Source: Strigamia acuminata | Taxonomy: Eukaryota > Arthropoda > Chilopoda > Geophilomorpha > Linotaeniidae | Length of the DNA stretch: 64,000 nucleotides | Reading direction: 5' to 3' | NCBI GenBank assembly: GCA_949358305.1 | Contig: OX442316.1 | Span: 6,510,001 to 6,574,000 of the forward strand | Position numbers and translations under genes: made by a program | The notes under the pieces: model-generated | What the model saw: only the letters and a program-made list of their open reading frames with translations | Databases searched by the model: none | What the model was told of the DNA's origin: nothing | Shown here: one piece after another, positions 12,901 through 23,367 of the stretch | How positions within the stretch are numbered: position 1 is the first letter of the stretch | Layout of the letters: each line of letters starts with the position of its first letter

Positions 12901-15378
12901 GTTCCTAGGATGTTGTGAGCCCTTGTTTGGCACCCTTCCCTCTTTTTTTTGTAAACATTAGTAATTGATTGGATTCAATTTTAAGATAAAGGCTCTCTGT
13001 GAGATTTTCAAACACTAAAATAAATGTTTAAATTGATCAAGAACACTGAAATAAACGACTCCGGCACTGGTAGGAACGGGCCTGAGCAGATCATTCATAA
13101 CTTTATGAAAGCTATAATTCTGAAAACATCATCTTGTACAGAAGGGAAAACAAAAGGAAAAATTTGCGCTCAAATTTTCCTTATTTTTTCTTCTCTCTGA
13201 TCATTCTCGTTGTAAAGGGTGTCCCAAAAATAACGCAAGATTTGAATTAACCGCCATTTGTGCAGTAAATTGCTGTCAAATCGTTGTTGTTTCAGGGTCG
13301 CCAACAATTTACTTCACAAATGGCGGCTAATTCAAATCTTGCGTTATTTTTGGGACACCCTTTACTATACCGTGATTAATTTGTTTGTGTTTTTAGAGCA
13401 GTCGGTTGGCGATTGGGATTGCAAGCATTCACGGGATTGGTGTTTGTTTCTTTCTTCCTCGGAGTGTTCTATAGATCGGCTAGTCTTTACCATCCGCAAA
13501 GACGAGCGATCTTACATTTGAAGAACCAAAAACGCAAGATGAAAGAAAAAATCAAAACAGAAGACAAACAACAATTTTTCGATTTCAAAACGTTGAAGTC
13601 GAGAACATTTCAGATTGTCCTCACCTCTGCTGCCGTTGGTGCTTTTGGGATTAGTACTCCAATTGTCTTCTTGGTAAGTGCCACACTTTCCTATTACTGC
13701 ATGTATGTTGTTTTTTTTAATTCGATATTTTCTAGGCTTACGAGGCAAAACAAGATGGCCTGTCGACGGAATCCGTGTTAGTTATTCAAGTCTTTCTTGG
13801 AATCGCATTTGCATTGGGCTGTGGAACTTTTGGTTTTATAATAATTCGCAACAGTTCGGAGTGCCGTATAGCCAGACAATATTTATGTCAGGCGTCAACA
13901 TTTATGGTAGCTGCGGCTACGGTTGCTTTTACCGCTGTTCACGGTTATCACGGCTACGTTTTCTTTGCTTGGATTTATGGATTGTTTTGCGGAAGTTATA
14001 ATTACACTCTGAAAATGTTTATGTATGAAAAAGTACGAGCCCACAACTTTGCGTTGGCTTGGAGTTTTATTCAGTGGGCGCAATCCATTCCCATGGCGTT
14101 TGGAGCCCCTATAACTGGTAAGCTTGCGTGGGGTCCATAGGGCGGTGCCTAATCTGCCTGTTTGGTAATCCGGCACTGCGTTTTGTCAATAGAGAAGTTC
14201 TGCCAGGCGTTAGACGGGAACGGCTGACGTCTTGAAAGCTGAAACGTCATCACTTTTTGTGCTGATGTCATAGGGAAGTCGGGTCATTTCATCGAATCTC
14301 GTTTTGGTTACCTAAATATGACGACATCTTTTTTTCTAGTCTCCTAAGAATGCCTAACAAGGGGGGGCTAGTGCCCCCTTGAACCCCCAACCTCCCTTTA
14401 ACTGTTTTTTTAATCTACACACTGCGGAACCCATTTGCCACTTTAAGAATTCTGGATTCGATGAAACGGGATTCGATGAAGTGATCCGACCTGGTCATAG
14501 GGCGTTTGCAACGTGTAATGGCGGGTCCAGACGTCGTGAAAACAACGGCAACGGGTGGGCGGAGCTTACTCTACAAGTTGCCGTTCCGGTCCTACGCCTG
14601 GCAGAACCTCTGTATTGGTCCTGTTGAACGGCCACGCATGTTTCCGTATGTACTAAACGGTTTCTCTTCGATACTTTCAGGTTACATGAATGCGTCCAGA
14701 TTAGGTAATCGGTCCGGTTATTACTTTTCTTCAGCTTGCGTCTTAATTAGCAGTATTGTTTTACTACTGGTAGATGTACATAAAAGACAAATTCATAAGC
14801 TGCATCGCAGTAAATACAATAATTCTTCCGTTTTAAACCAACACAAATGCTTCCATCCTTCATGTGTTCACAATTTGAAAGGTGCCTCTACCTTACCGGA
14901 CTTGGATGGTCACTTAAATGCAGTTTCAGGATTGCACTCGCGATGCTATTCTGTAAACGACCTCAAGCATCCAGAATTGACCTGCATCTCTGAAGAAGGA
15001 ATTGCCGATTTGGGTGAAAACATGTTCGATGACTACGACCAGTATCTTGCAGATTGCATGACTTCGTGCGACCAAGTCGAACATTATCTAATGCTTAGTG
15101 AATACGAAAACAATCTGTGCAAAACCAGGGAAATAGATTCTATTGTTGATAGAAACAAGAGGCGAAAGTCGGTCAATAGACTCCAACGCATTAATACGCT
15201 TGGCCATTCAGAAGACTTGTTTTTATCTAACGAAGATCATAAGAATGATGTGGCAGTAAAGATGTCGAACAGCAACTTATCCAAAGATGGAGCATCGGCT
15301 AATTTTAATGCTTGGAAAATGTTGCACAAAACCTCTTGCAGCATACCGGTTATCGATGAAATCACAACGACGCTGTAA
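6930..15378 (+). CDS. Monocarboxylate-transporter-like 12-TM carrier (SLC16 / MFS)
   Basis: The predicted product is a plasma-membrane major-facilitator carrier of the SLC16 group. Family members move monocarboxylates or related solutes; this substrate is unknown. Exons are 6930-7278, 12538-12871, 13397-13673, 13736-14117 and 14681-15378. Phases join without error to give 679 residues. Exon 1 ends a hydrophilic N-terminus with YPEAGWGWVITICASYVLL, the diagnostic start of TM1 in SLC16 proteins. Exons 2-3 encode TM2-6 and a charged central loop (LKNQKRKMKEKIKTEDK). Exons 3-5 encode TM7-12, ending at NRSGYYFSSACVLISSIVLL. About 200 cytosolic residues follow with no domain I know. AATAAA signals lie at 15434 and near 16460. 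Intron 1 is 5.3 kb and the others are 525, 62 and 563 nt. Insect orphan SLC16-like carriers are the closest type. Confidence 0.9.
7345..7708. mobile_element. MITE-like element with CCGTATTTTAT ends
   Basis: The ends are inverted copies: CCGTATTTTATCGATTAA on the left and TTAATCGGTATAAAATACGG on the right. Each is flanked by TA, which could be a target-site duplication. The inside is AT-rich with repeated AAAATCG motifs and no coding capacity. Related CCGTA-type ends appear at 24945-24960. Confidence 0.5.
7722..8000 (+). mobile_element. tRNA-derived SINE-like segment
   Basis: GGTTTAAATCC at 7779-7789 resembles a Pol III B box and sits in a T-arm-like hairpin (TTGGG...CCCAG). The following body includes GGTTTCCGCAAACTG and CTTTTGGCTGCGGGT and fades out near 8000. 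Absence of a full cloverleaf argues against a tRNA gene. Extent is uncertain. Confidence 0.4.
9090..9450 (+). mobile_element. tRNA-derived SINE-like segment, copy with B box
   Basis: A head region (GGTGACGCATTAGACTGGTG) is followed by GGTTTAAATCC at 9172-9182 in a CCAGG...CCTGG hairpin, as in a tRNA T arm. The head is shared with 9545-9612, which shows it is a dispersed repeat. The downstream body shares a GTTTTTCTGCGGTTT-like stretch with the first copy. The right end is not defined. Confidence 0.45.
9540..9620 (+). mobile_element. 5' fragment of the same SINE-like family
   Basis: Bases 9545-9612 (GGCGACCCATTAGGCTGGTG ... CACGAGTGATGGG) match 9103-9166 with a few changes, then diverge before the B box. 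It follows a TG microsatellite. This is a truncated copy. Confidence 0.5.
13215..13362. mobile_element. 148-bp foldback MITE with TA target duplication
   Basis: Two inverted arms of about 58 bp start AAGGGTGTCCCAAAAATAAC and differ at only a few positions. They surround a short centre, and TA dinucleotides flank both sides (13213-13214 and 13363-13364). This fits a Tc1/mariner-class MITE. It sits in intron 2 of the SLC16-like gene, just before exon 3. Confidence 0.8.
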
Positions 15379-18051
15379 TCACTTTAACTTTGAGGAAAAG
15401 AGAATTTTAAATTGTTTTTTTTTTGTCATGTTGAATAAAATTTTGCACACAGCACACAAATTTCAACTGTATCTTTATGGGCATCTCTATTGTGTGGAAA
15501 TGTGCATAGGATATCCTTGGACAGTTTGTGTGCTATGTGGGTTAGTTTTCTTTTCGAGAAAGAGCAATTTTTAATGTGGAAGTGATTTCTTGAAATCGCT
15601 GACAAGTGACAGATTTGGGCCAACTGGTTTGGCTCTGTAAACATAAAATCTGTTTACGTTGGCCTGAACTATGGTCCAGAAAAGACATGTTCTGTATAGG
15701 AAATGAACCTTAAACGTGATTTTTTTACTCTAAATATTACATTTGATCCATTTTGCCTCTGCATCACTTCTGTATATCAAAAGTCTTTGAGGGCAGCTAA
15801 GTTTCATTACCAAAATAAATTATTAAACGGATATTAGTTAATTGTAAAATATGTTTGATGTTTAAAAATAGAGCACGAACATGGAAGTTTTTAGGCATGC
15901 CCTTTGTATAGCATAATGTAAACGCATACAGGGGGAAATAGGCATCTTGTAGGTTTTGTGTGTCATTGAATGAATACAACAACTTCTCTTGTGTAATTTA
16001 TAGTATATGGAATTTGGAAAAATCTACATGATTTAATATGACATGAATTTTATACAATGGCATTTAATATGAAAATTTTGATGATTTTTCACTCTTTTAT
16101 ATGGAAGCTATTGTAAAACAAAACATGATAAAACTACTTTGTACAGTTTATTGAACTTTAAACAGTTTTATATGGATTTATTAAAGTGTTAGTCATTTTG
16201 AGTTTCGAATTGTTTTTAACTTTGAATACTTAGATTAGATGCTTTAAACAAAAACTTGAAAGGTGTATTGCAGTTTAGACAAGTATAGACGGTATTGAAG
16301 TTGCTAGGCATTGTAATTTGAACAGGATTGTTACTGATAATAATGTGATAATGTTGATAATGGCGTCCATTTTAATTATGTGCATTAAATGTGAGTTTTA
16401 CGTTTTGACTGAGCAACATCAGGGTATACGTTAATAGACTATAACTTGTAAAATTTTGAAATAAAAATAATATAATTTCTTCGTCGAAGATAAACGGTGT
16501 CATTTTACGATCTATATATTTTTTAAATTCATATCTGGGGATTAATATCTGCGAAGTTAAAGTTTGGAGTGGAAACAGTTAAAGTTATTGACAGTAGATG
16601 GCTCTGCGTGATAATGGTAGTTATCTGTGCTTATTTTCTACGAGTTTTCAGAGCTCTTTTTAAGGCAAGACTAATAATGTCATTTTGAATATACACAACA
16701 ACACAATAGAGGGTTTATTTTGATTTGTTTTAATGGGTGTTTCCACTAGATAACAAGTACAGCATAAAAAAGGGAGTAAAGAATCATTGATCCATTTTTA
16801 AAAAATAAAATTTGTCCAAGCTCTAATTGACAGAAATCAATAGAAAAATATTAAACCCTTTTATTATCACAACTGAAAGGTATTATTGAATGAAGGAAGT
16901 ATAACTTAAGATTATAATACTTAATACTTAATTCAGAGAATTATGTTAATCGTTATTTCAGTCTTCCTTATACAATAATAAATGGCTCAAGTTTTCTTCC
17001 TAAATTGGTGGAAACTTATTAATAGTGTACATTGTTTGACTGACAGTAAGAAAAATTGGTTGTTTCTAACAAATTTCTAAGGATGTGTGATTCACAGTTC
17101 CAATTAATTTTGTCCTGATTTTCCATTCAAAATTCACCTGTTCATTGCCTTGTATAGCAAGTCCATTGCTTGTTTTTGCATTGTGCAATATAGGAAATGT
17201 TTCTCTTTACATCTGCCCTATTAAACCTGAAAGCTCAAAACAGTGAAACCAATTGACTTACCACAAGGTCACTTGGCTATTTATTACTCATTACTTTTAC
17301 TCAATATTCGAACCAGTATTGTGTCAATTGATTTGGCTACCACACCTTTTACACATAAATTAGAATGGCGACTCATTTTTATTTACATGTCCATTGTGAC
17401 AATACCACATTGTTCTGCTGTTATGAATAATGTTTGGTTGGTCAACATTTTTTTATATGCAATAAAGTTAATGAGGAGGTGTGTGCACTGACCTACAACT
17501 AATTATATTCAGTGCTCACTGAAGGAACATTCCTTGTGCTTTTCCAGGTAACATTCAAGTGTAAAAGAAAAAAAAATGTTGAAAGTCATGTTACATGCAC
17601 AGTGTTGAAAGTTTCAAGTGTAATGAGACCAAGTTGAGCAATTGCCAAATTATGTTAATGAAAAATTTGCTAAGAGTTTAAGTAGAAGTCTTGGAAAACC
17701 TCAATTGAAATGAAATGCAACATTGTTTTCACATCACTTTTCTTGTGCAACATAATAAATTCAAGTCAAAAAGAGAGAACCGGAGTTAATTTTTAAATTT
17801 TTTAAATTTTTAAATTTTTTCTTTACGAAATTATAAATAAATTATAAATAAATTATAAATAAGCGAGTTTGTATTAAACTAAATTCCAACTTCGTGGAAT
17901 TGATTCGTTAATGCTGTGGAATCAAATTACCACCACACCAGTGGAGTTTTGCTGAAGGCAAAAAAGTTCCGAGCCAATGGCCTTGTTCTCAAGCGAGGCC
18001 ACCGAATATAAAGGAGAGGAGGACAAACGATTTTTCAAAGTACAAGTCAGC
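15379..18051. other. 3' UTR of the SLC16-like gene and intergenic DNA
   Basis: AATAAA at 15434-15439 and again near 16460 are candidate polyadenylation signals, so the 3' UTR may be about 60 nt or about 1.1 kb. The remainder is AT-rich and I see no coding region or repeat of note, apart from short TTTTAAATTT and ATAAATTAT repeats at 17790-17865. Confidence 0.5.
18007..18013 (+). promoter_or_regulatory. TATA box (TATAAAG) of the cysteine-module gene
   Basis: TATAAAG lies 45 bp before the chosen start codon at 18052, so a start site near 18035 would leave a leader of about 17 nt. Such short leaders with a TATA box are common for abundant secreted arthropod proteins. The start site is inferred. 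Confidence 0.5.
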
Positions 18052-20722
18052 ATGAATTTGTTTCCATTAGCTTCTCTTGCAATTCTCTTGTTTCTCGGCT
18101 CAACCTGTAAGTATGGTCATTATTTACCCATTTGTGAATGCAAACAACTTAAAATTACATTGAGATATTGTTTCAATTGGTCATTTCGTGATTTTTGAAG
18201 TAAATATCTGACAATCACAGATTTATTAATTTTTAGAAATTTTGTTATTTTATTTTTCTCCGTTCCTCCATTATTTCGCTTTAACAAGTCTTAGTAGAAC
18301 AGTGACTGTGCTTAATTTATGTGGTAAATTTTGTTAAGAATTTTTATGGGTGGTACTGGTTTAACTAGTTGCATTGCATGGCAGTAAGTTAGTAACCTGT
18401 GGATAGCCTTTTGGCAAATAGGTAACTGATTGTTGGGTCAAAGGTGCAACAACCTTTTATTAGCGAAACAATCGTGTTACGGTCCAAGACTAAGAAGTAA
18501 AAATAATAATTAGACCACTGTCCTTCGTCATGCATCAGTAATTTGACAAAAATAATTTTTTCCCTGCTGTTTTACGTAATTAGGAAAAAAAACAATGCAG
18601 ATTTAGACATGGTTGTACTGGATAAATTGCTAAAATAATTGACTACGATGCATAAAAAGTTGATTATGTATGTTTCAACCTTGTTTACGAGCATAATTAT
18701 GTGTGATGTTTGCGGCTCTCGTTTTGATTAATTACATTTGAGTTAATTGCACTGACGTGTTGCTAATTAGATCTAATAAACCACAGAAAAAAAGTCATTA
18801 CAAAGCCATGACCTAGATTTTCGTGAGTCACCTTACAGATTCCGGGAATTTCCAGCTGAGGTCAGCAGGGGCAGGTACCTGAGTCCTCTTTTGGGCTGTA
18901 AAGTGTGCCCTACAGCTGTTAATTTTACCAATTCTTTTAAATAAACTAGAACTTGTTTGTGAATTGTGTTTGTTAATCCAGACAAGAAGTCAAGAACACG
19001 TTTGTAAATCAATAGGCAGAACAGCAAATGCATTATTTTGCTACGAATATCTTTGTTATCAGTTGACAGTTGACATAAATCTATTTAATGCTTTGGTTAG
19101 ATTAGACAATTGTTCTGGGAACGGTCTTCAAGCATTACATCCGGGTTGGAGGTTCTGACGACATTAAAACCTACACCGCGTGACATTTATTGAGCCTTTA
19201 ACTTTGTTATGGTGGAATATCGTGTAAAATTACATCTTTATTGTTTTATTTATTATTTTTCCTTTTCTGGTGGGGACATACCGCAGTCGATGCGGCTTTA
19301 AGAGCCAAAATACACATGAAAACAATAACTAAATAGAACTTTTGTAATACAATAAGTTTCCCTTTTCTTTTTTGCAGTTGCAGCCGAGGAAGCAAAAGGT
19401 ATAAAAGAAAGAGAAACAAAACCAAGAGTTATTATTAGAATTAACAATATTATCTGATTAATTACAGGAAATAAAACAGACAATTGTAACAAAGACAATT
19501 GTCCGTGGCACTTATGGAACCATTATGAAGCTAAAGGGTGTAAACCCATATACAAGGATGGAGACTGTTGTCCTGTAGCTTTCAATTGCAGTAAGTTAAA
19601 GAAAGAATACACGCGAAAAATTGGAATTAATCATTGTTGATTTCATTACAGCTGCTTTCGACGACAATAATGGTGAAGGTAATAAAAACTGTAGAAATAG
19701 TTGTTTGATTATATAACACTTGTTTGCGAATTTATTGCTAAAGATGGATGCCAATTCAAGGGAGTGATTTACAAACAAGGCGAAGTGATCAATACCACAA
19801 ACCCTTGCCACAAATGCCGATGTGCAGCTAAGGGTATCACCAGTTGTACCATTTCCGAATGTTTCACGGAAGCCAACTTACCAAACTGCATTCCGCTCTT
19901 CGTTCACTCGGAATGTTGTCCCAAGAACCAATATTGCTGTAAGTTGATTAATTAAACGTTATAATTTGATGTTTATTTTTGTATATTTTTAGTGCCTCTT
20001 GGAAAGAAGTCGTTAGATGATGTTGGTAAGTATCACGCTCTCTAACATCCAATTTCTTACGAAATTATTAAATTCTTTTCTTAATTATGTTTTAGCTGAT
20101 GCTGTAGTGTGCAAATATGAAGATAAAACGTACGTTGAAGATCAGATCATTGAGTTGAAGGACCATCCTTGTTTAACCTGCATCTGCAAGAAGGGATTCA
20201 ACGGCCCGTCCAGTCCATCTTGCAAAAAAGTTGAATGCAGTTTTCCAGGCAATAATTTGAAAATGAAACGTGGTTGTGTTCCTGTTTACATGAAATCTCG
20301 TTGTTGTTCCATCGATTGGATTTGCCGTAAGATTTTTGCATTTTTTGGTAATTTTTTAATTTGAATAAGTTATTGAAGCATTTTATGTCTCAATTTCAGC
20401 ACCCGCCGATGACGATGTTGACGAAAAACCAATTGAAGGTGGCTGCAGATTCGGTGAACGTTACTTCCCATTGGGAGCATCGCTCGACCTTCGTGATCCA
20501 TGCACAATTTGCAACTGCACGACTCCTTCAGACTTCACTTGCATTCGCACCCAATGTAACGGCCCACCGAACGGAGATTTCGTCAATTGCCGTCCGGTTC
20601 CGTCGAGACAAGCGCAGTGTTGTCCCGAATTTCGATGCCTTGCACCAATGCCACCCGGTGTACCGTTTCCAGATGGCCAAGGGCCTCCAATACCAAATCC
20701 AAATCAACAACCCAGTCAATAG
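18052..20722 (+). CDS. Secreted protein with von Willebrand C-like cysteine modules
   Basis: The predicted product is a secreted 335-residue protein; its function is unknown. Exons are 18052-18106, 19378-19398, 19468-19590, 19652-19678, 19744-19938, 19993-20025, 20096-20326 and 20400-20722. All seven introns are phase 1. Exon 1 gives a signal peptide (MNLFPLASLAILLFLGST). Four cysteine-rich modules sit in exons 3, 5, 7 and 8, joined by tiny linker exons of 21, 27 and 33 nt that encode acidic spacers such as DDNNGE. Exon 5 shows CHKCRC ... CC ... CC and exon 7 CLTCIC ... CCSIDWIC, the spacing of VWC-type domains. Module 1 is shorter than the rest. The tail is proline-rich. The ATG at 17977 is set aside because the one at 18052 begins a proper signal peptide. 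AATAAA lies at 20909. Confidence 0.85.
18107..19377. other. Intron 1 of the cysteine-module gene
   Basis: This intron of 1.27 kb is bounded by GTAAGT and TTTTGCAG. It is AT-rich and I see no repeat, RNA gene or exon in it. Confidence 0.6.
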
Positions 20723-21346
20723 TTTATTAAAGCATTGCGTATCATACAATTTATTGGCATGATTGTGTGAATAATAATTTGAATAATTTGAATACTGATA
20801 TTAAAAATTTGTAAAAGAAAAATGCGCTATGTTGTTTTGGTTTTTTAACTATTTACTTTGAATACTTTTTGTATGTTGTCAGGTTGTGATAAAAGTCATC
20901 ACTTTAAAAATAAAAGGTTTTAATTTTTTTTTCCCAATGGGTTAGTTTAATGAAGTATTTTTATTGCTGAATTTTTTAAAATTTTATTTTATTTGATAAT
21001 AAATATCTTTTTTTTTCTTGTCTAAATATTTTGAACTTTGAACTTTTTTTGGGAAAAGTGTATGCAACTGTTTTGTTTTATAAATAAATAAATGTTCTTA
21101 TTAAAAATTTGAAATAACGATATGATTTCCATCAATAACACAAATATCATCTGCAAAACTTGTTTTAAAAATGTGACCTCGTCTACCTCGCCTCCGTACA
21201 TCCAAAATAAGTTCAGACATTGAGCACCAGCGTGGCGCTACTTATGCGGTTGTGTGTGCGGTAACTGTTCGTGACGAGTCGGCCGCATTGCATGTGTAAT
21301 CGGATGTCGGAAGTGTTGAATCTTAGCATCGCCATTTTCCTTCTTG
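20723..21346. other. Intergenic, 3' UTR then KCTD promoter region
   Basis: ATTAAA at 20726 and AATAAA at 20909 are poly(A) signals for the upstream gene. Bases 21000-21180 are AT-rich. A GC-richer stretch at 21180-21340 precedes the KCTD start and probably holds its promoter, without an evident TATA box. Confidence 0.5.
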
Positions 21347-22540
21347 ATGTACGCTGTGGAAATGTCAGGCGATCACAAAACAGTCATTCATGGTAACCCA
21401 AGTCAATATGTTAAACTAAATGTAGGCGGATCGTTGCATTACACCACAATTGGAACACTAACTAAACATGATAATATGCTCAGAGCCATGTTCAGTGGTC
21501 GCATGGAGGTCCTTACGGATTCCGAAGGTACCGTACACTGTTTCTAGTATTTCATGTCGACAGATGGTTAATTTTTGACGCTGCGTTTTGTGTTTTGTAG
21601 GTTGGATTCTGATTGATCGTTGCGGAAAGCATTTTGGAACGATTTTGAATTTTCTTCGTGACGGATCGGTGCCATTACCCGATAATCCTTGCGAATTGGT
21701 GGAACTGCTGCAAGAAGCCAAATATTATTTGATCCAAGAATTAGTGGATGCTTGCGAATCCGCACTGAAGAAGAAGGAAAAAGACGTTGAACCCATTTGT
21801 CGAGTTCCACTCATAACGAGTCTTCGTGAGGAACAGCTTCTGATAAGTTCAACATCGAAAGTAAAATTAATTTTAAATTAATTCTGACTTGTCATTAATT
21901 TTTATTTTGTCGTTTTAGCCTGTTGTGAAGTTGTTGATTAATCGCCATAATAATAAATACTCATATACGAGGTAATTTACTTGCTTTATTTGATTATGTT
22001 GATTGATTTTGATGTTTTTTTTTAAATGTATTTTAACAGCACTTCGGATGATAATCTGCTCAAAAACATTGAATTGTTTGACAAGTTATCTTTGCGTTTT
22101 AGTGGACGCGTTCTTTTCATAAAGGACGTGATAGGATCGAATGAAATTTGTTGTTGGTCTTTTCACGGACATGGAAAGAAGATTGCCGAAGTGTGTTGTA
22201 CTTCGATTGTCTACGCAACGGATAAAAAACACACGAAGGTTCATTTATTTATTTATTTAATTATTTTAAATTAAAATAAATTGATGTTGTAATGTATGAG
22301 GTTCAATGATTTTAGGTTGAATTTCCCGAAGCTCGAATCTACGAAGAAACGCTCAATATTTTGCTCTACGAAAACCGTAACGGGCCAGATATGGAACTGA
22401 TGCAGGCGACGAGTACCCGCGGTGCGGTAGCCATGACCACATACACTAGCGATGACGAAGACGATCATCGACGATCCAGTGTTTGTACTCGTGAAGCTCC
22501 ACACTTGGGTCGTTTGAGAAGTAACAAACATCAAACTTGA
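21347..22540 (+). CDS. BTB/POZ adaptor for Cullin-3, BACURD type (KCTD10/KCTD13/TNFAIP1 relative)
   Basis: Family members bind Cullin-3 through the BTB domain and recruit substrates such as RhoA for ubiquitination. Exons are 21347-21527, 21601-21860, 21919-21971, 22040-22238 and 22316-22540, giving 305 residues if the ATG at 21347 is used; an in-frame ATG at 21362 is equally good. The BTB fold starts at [18 protein letters not shown] and continues across the first splice ([41 protein letters not shown]), almost as in vertebrate BACURDs. The later part ([20 protein letters not shown] and [20 protein letters not shown]) is the conserved C-terminal region of the same subgroup. The length matches the family (about 310-330). 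No anomaly is seen. Confidence 0.93.
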
Positions 22541-23367
22541 GAGATTTAGGAAATTTTTTTTTTAATTTAAAAAAGGGGAACAATTTTTTTTTTAAAAAAA
22601 GCTTTTAATTAATCACAAAATTTAACAGTATTATCAATTTTTCCTTTCCAATTTTGCTCATATTTTTTTTCTCTGCTATTTTTTTATGTAAGTAAAAGTT
22701 GTTCTACCAAAAATGATTTATTTTTATTGATTTATTATTGTATAATAATAACAGTGTGGCGGTTAAATGTGGCGTGTGTGACCAGCTTAACGTTCGTAAT
22801 TTTTTCATTTATGTTCAGACCTTTTTAACGGTTTAACATTGTTTATTGATGGTAGTGAGTTTGCTTATTTATTGCGAAATGTAATAAACAATGTTTATAA
22901 CTGGATATAATTGTTTCATCAAGCAAATTTATCTTTTACACGAACCTTGGAGCGTTTTGATGTTAACTGTTGGATGATGGATGAAATATAAAAAGCTTTT
23001 TTAGGCTTAAAACAATGCAGTTTTTTGTTATAACGTTGGAATTACATGAAAAATGCATTTTTAAACCTGAAAATGGACTCTTAGATAAAAATCCCCTTTT
23101 GTTTGGTGCCAAAAATTCTTTTTTTATCAATATTTTTATATTTGTTCATTTTTAATCAGTCTGTTTACAAAGCCTTTTAATCAATTTTAAAAAATAATAA
23201 TTCCACTCGAAAATGTAAAAAATTGGTTTTAATTGCATGATTTTTGAAAATGGACACTGGTTAAAAAGGATATATAATAATTACTATCAAAAGTTATTCG
23301 AGTAAAATGTCTTAAAATGTAAATAAATACATATTTATAAAAAAAAACACCACAATTAAGTCTTTCA
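22541..23367. other. Convergent intergenic region
   Basis: This 0.8-kb AT-rich stretch separates the 3' ends of the KCTD gene and the minus-strand EB-module gene. It holds T and A runs and no feature I can name. Confidence 0.5.

Noticed and set aside
14506-14680. 5' extension of the last SLC16-like exon frame
   Set aside because: The acceptor at 14680 joins in phase with the previous exon and continues the SLC16 helix pattern; the upstream part is intron.
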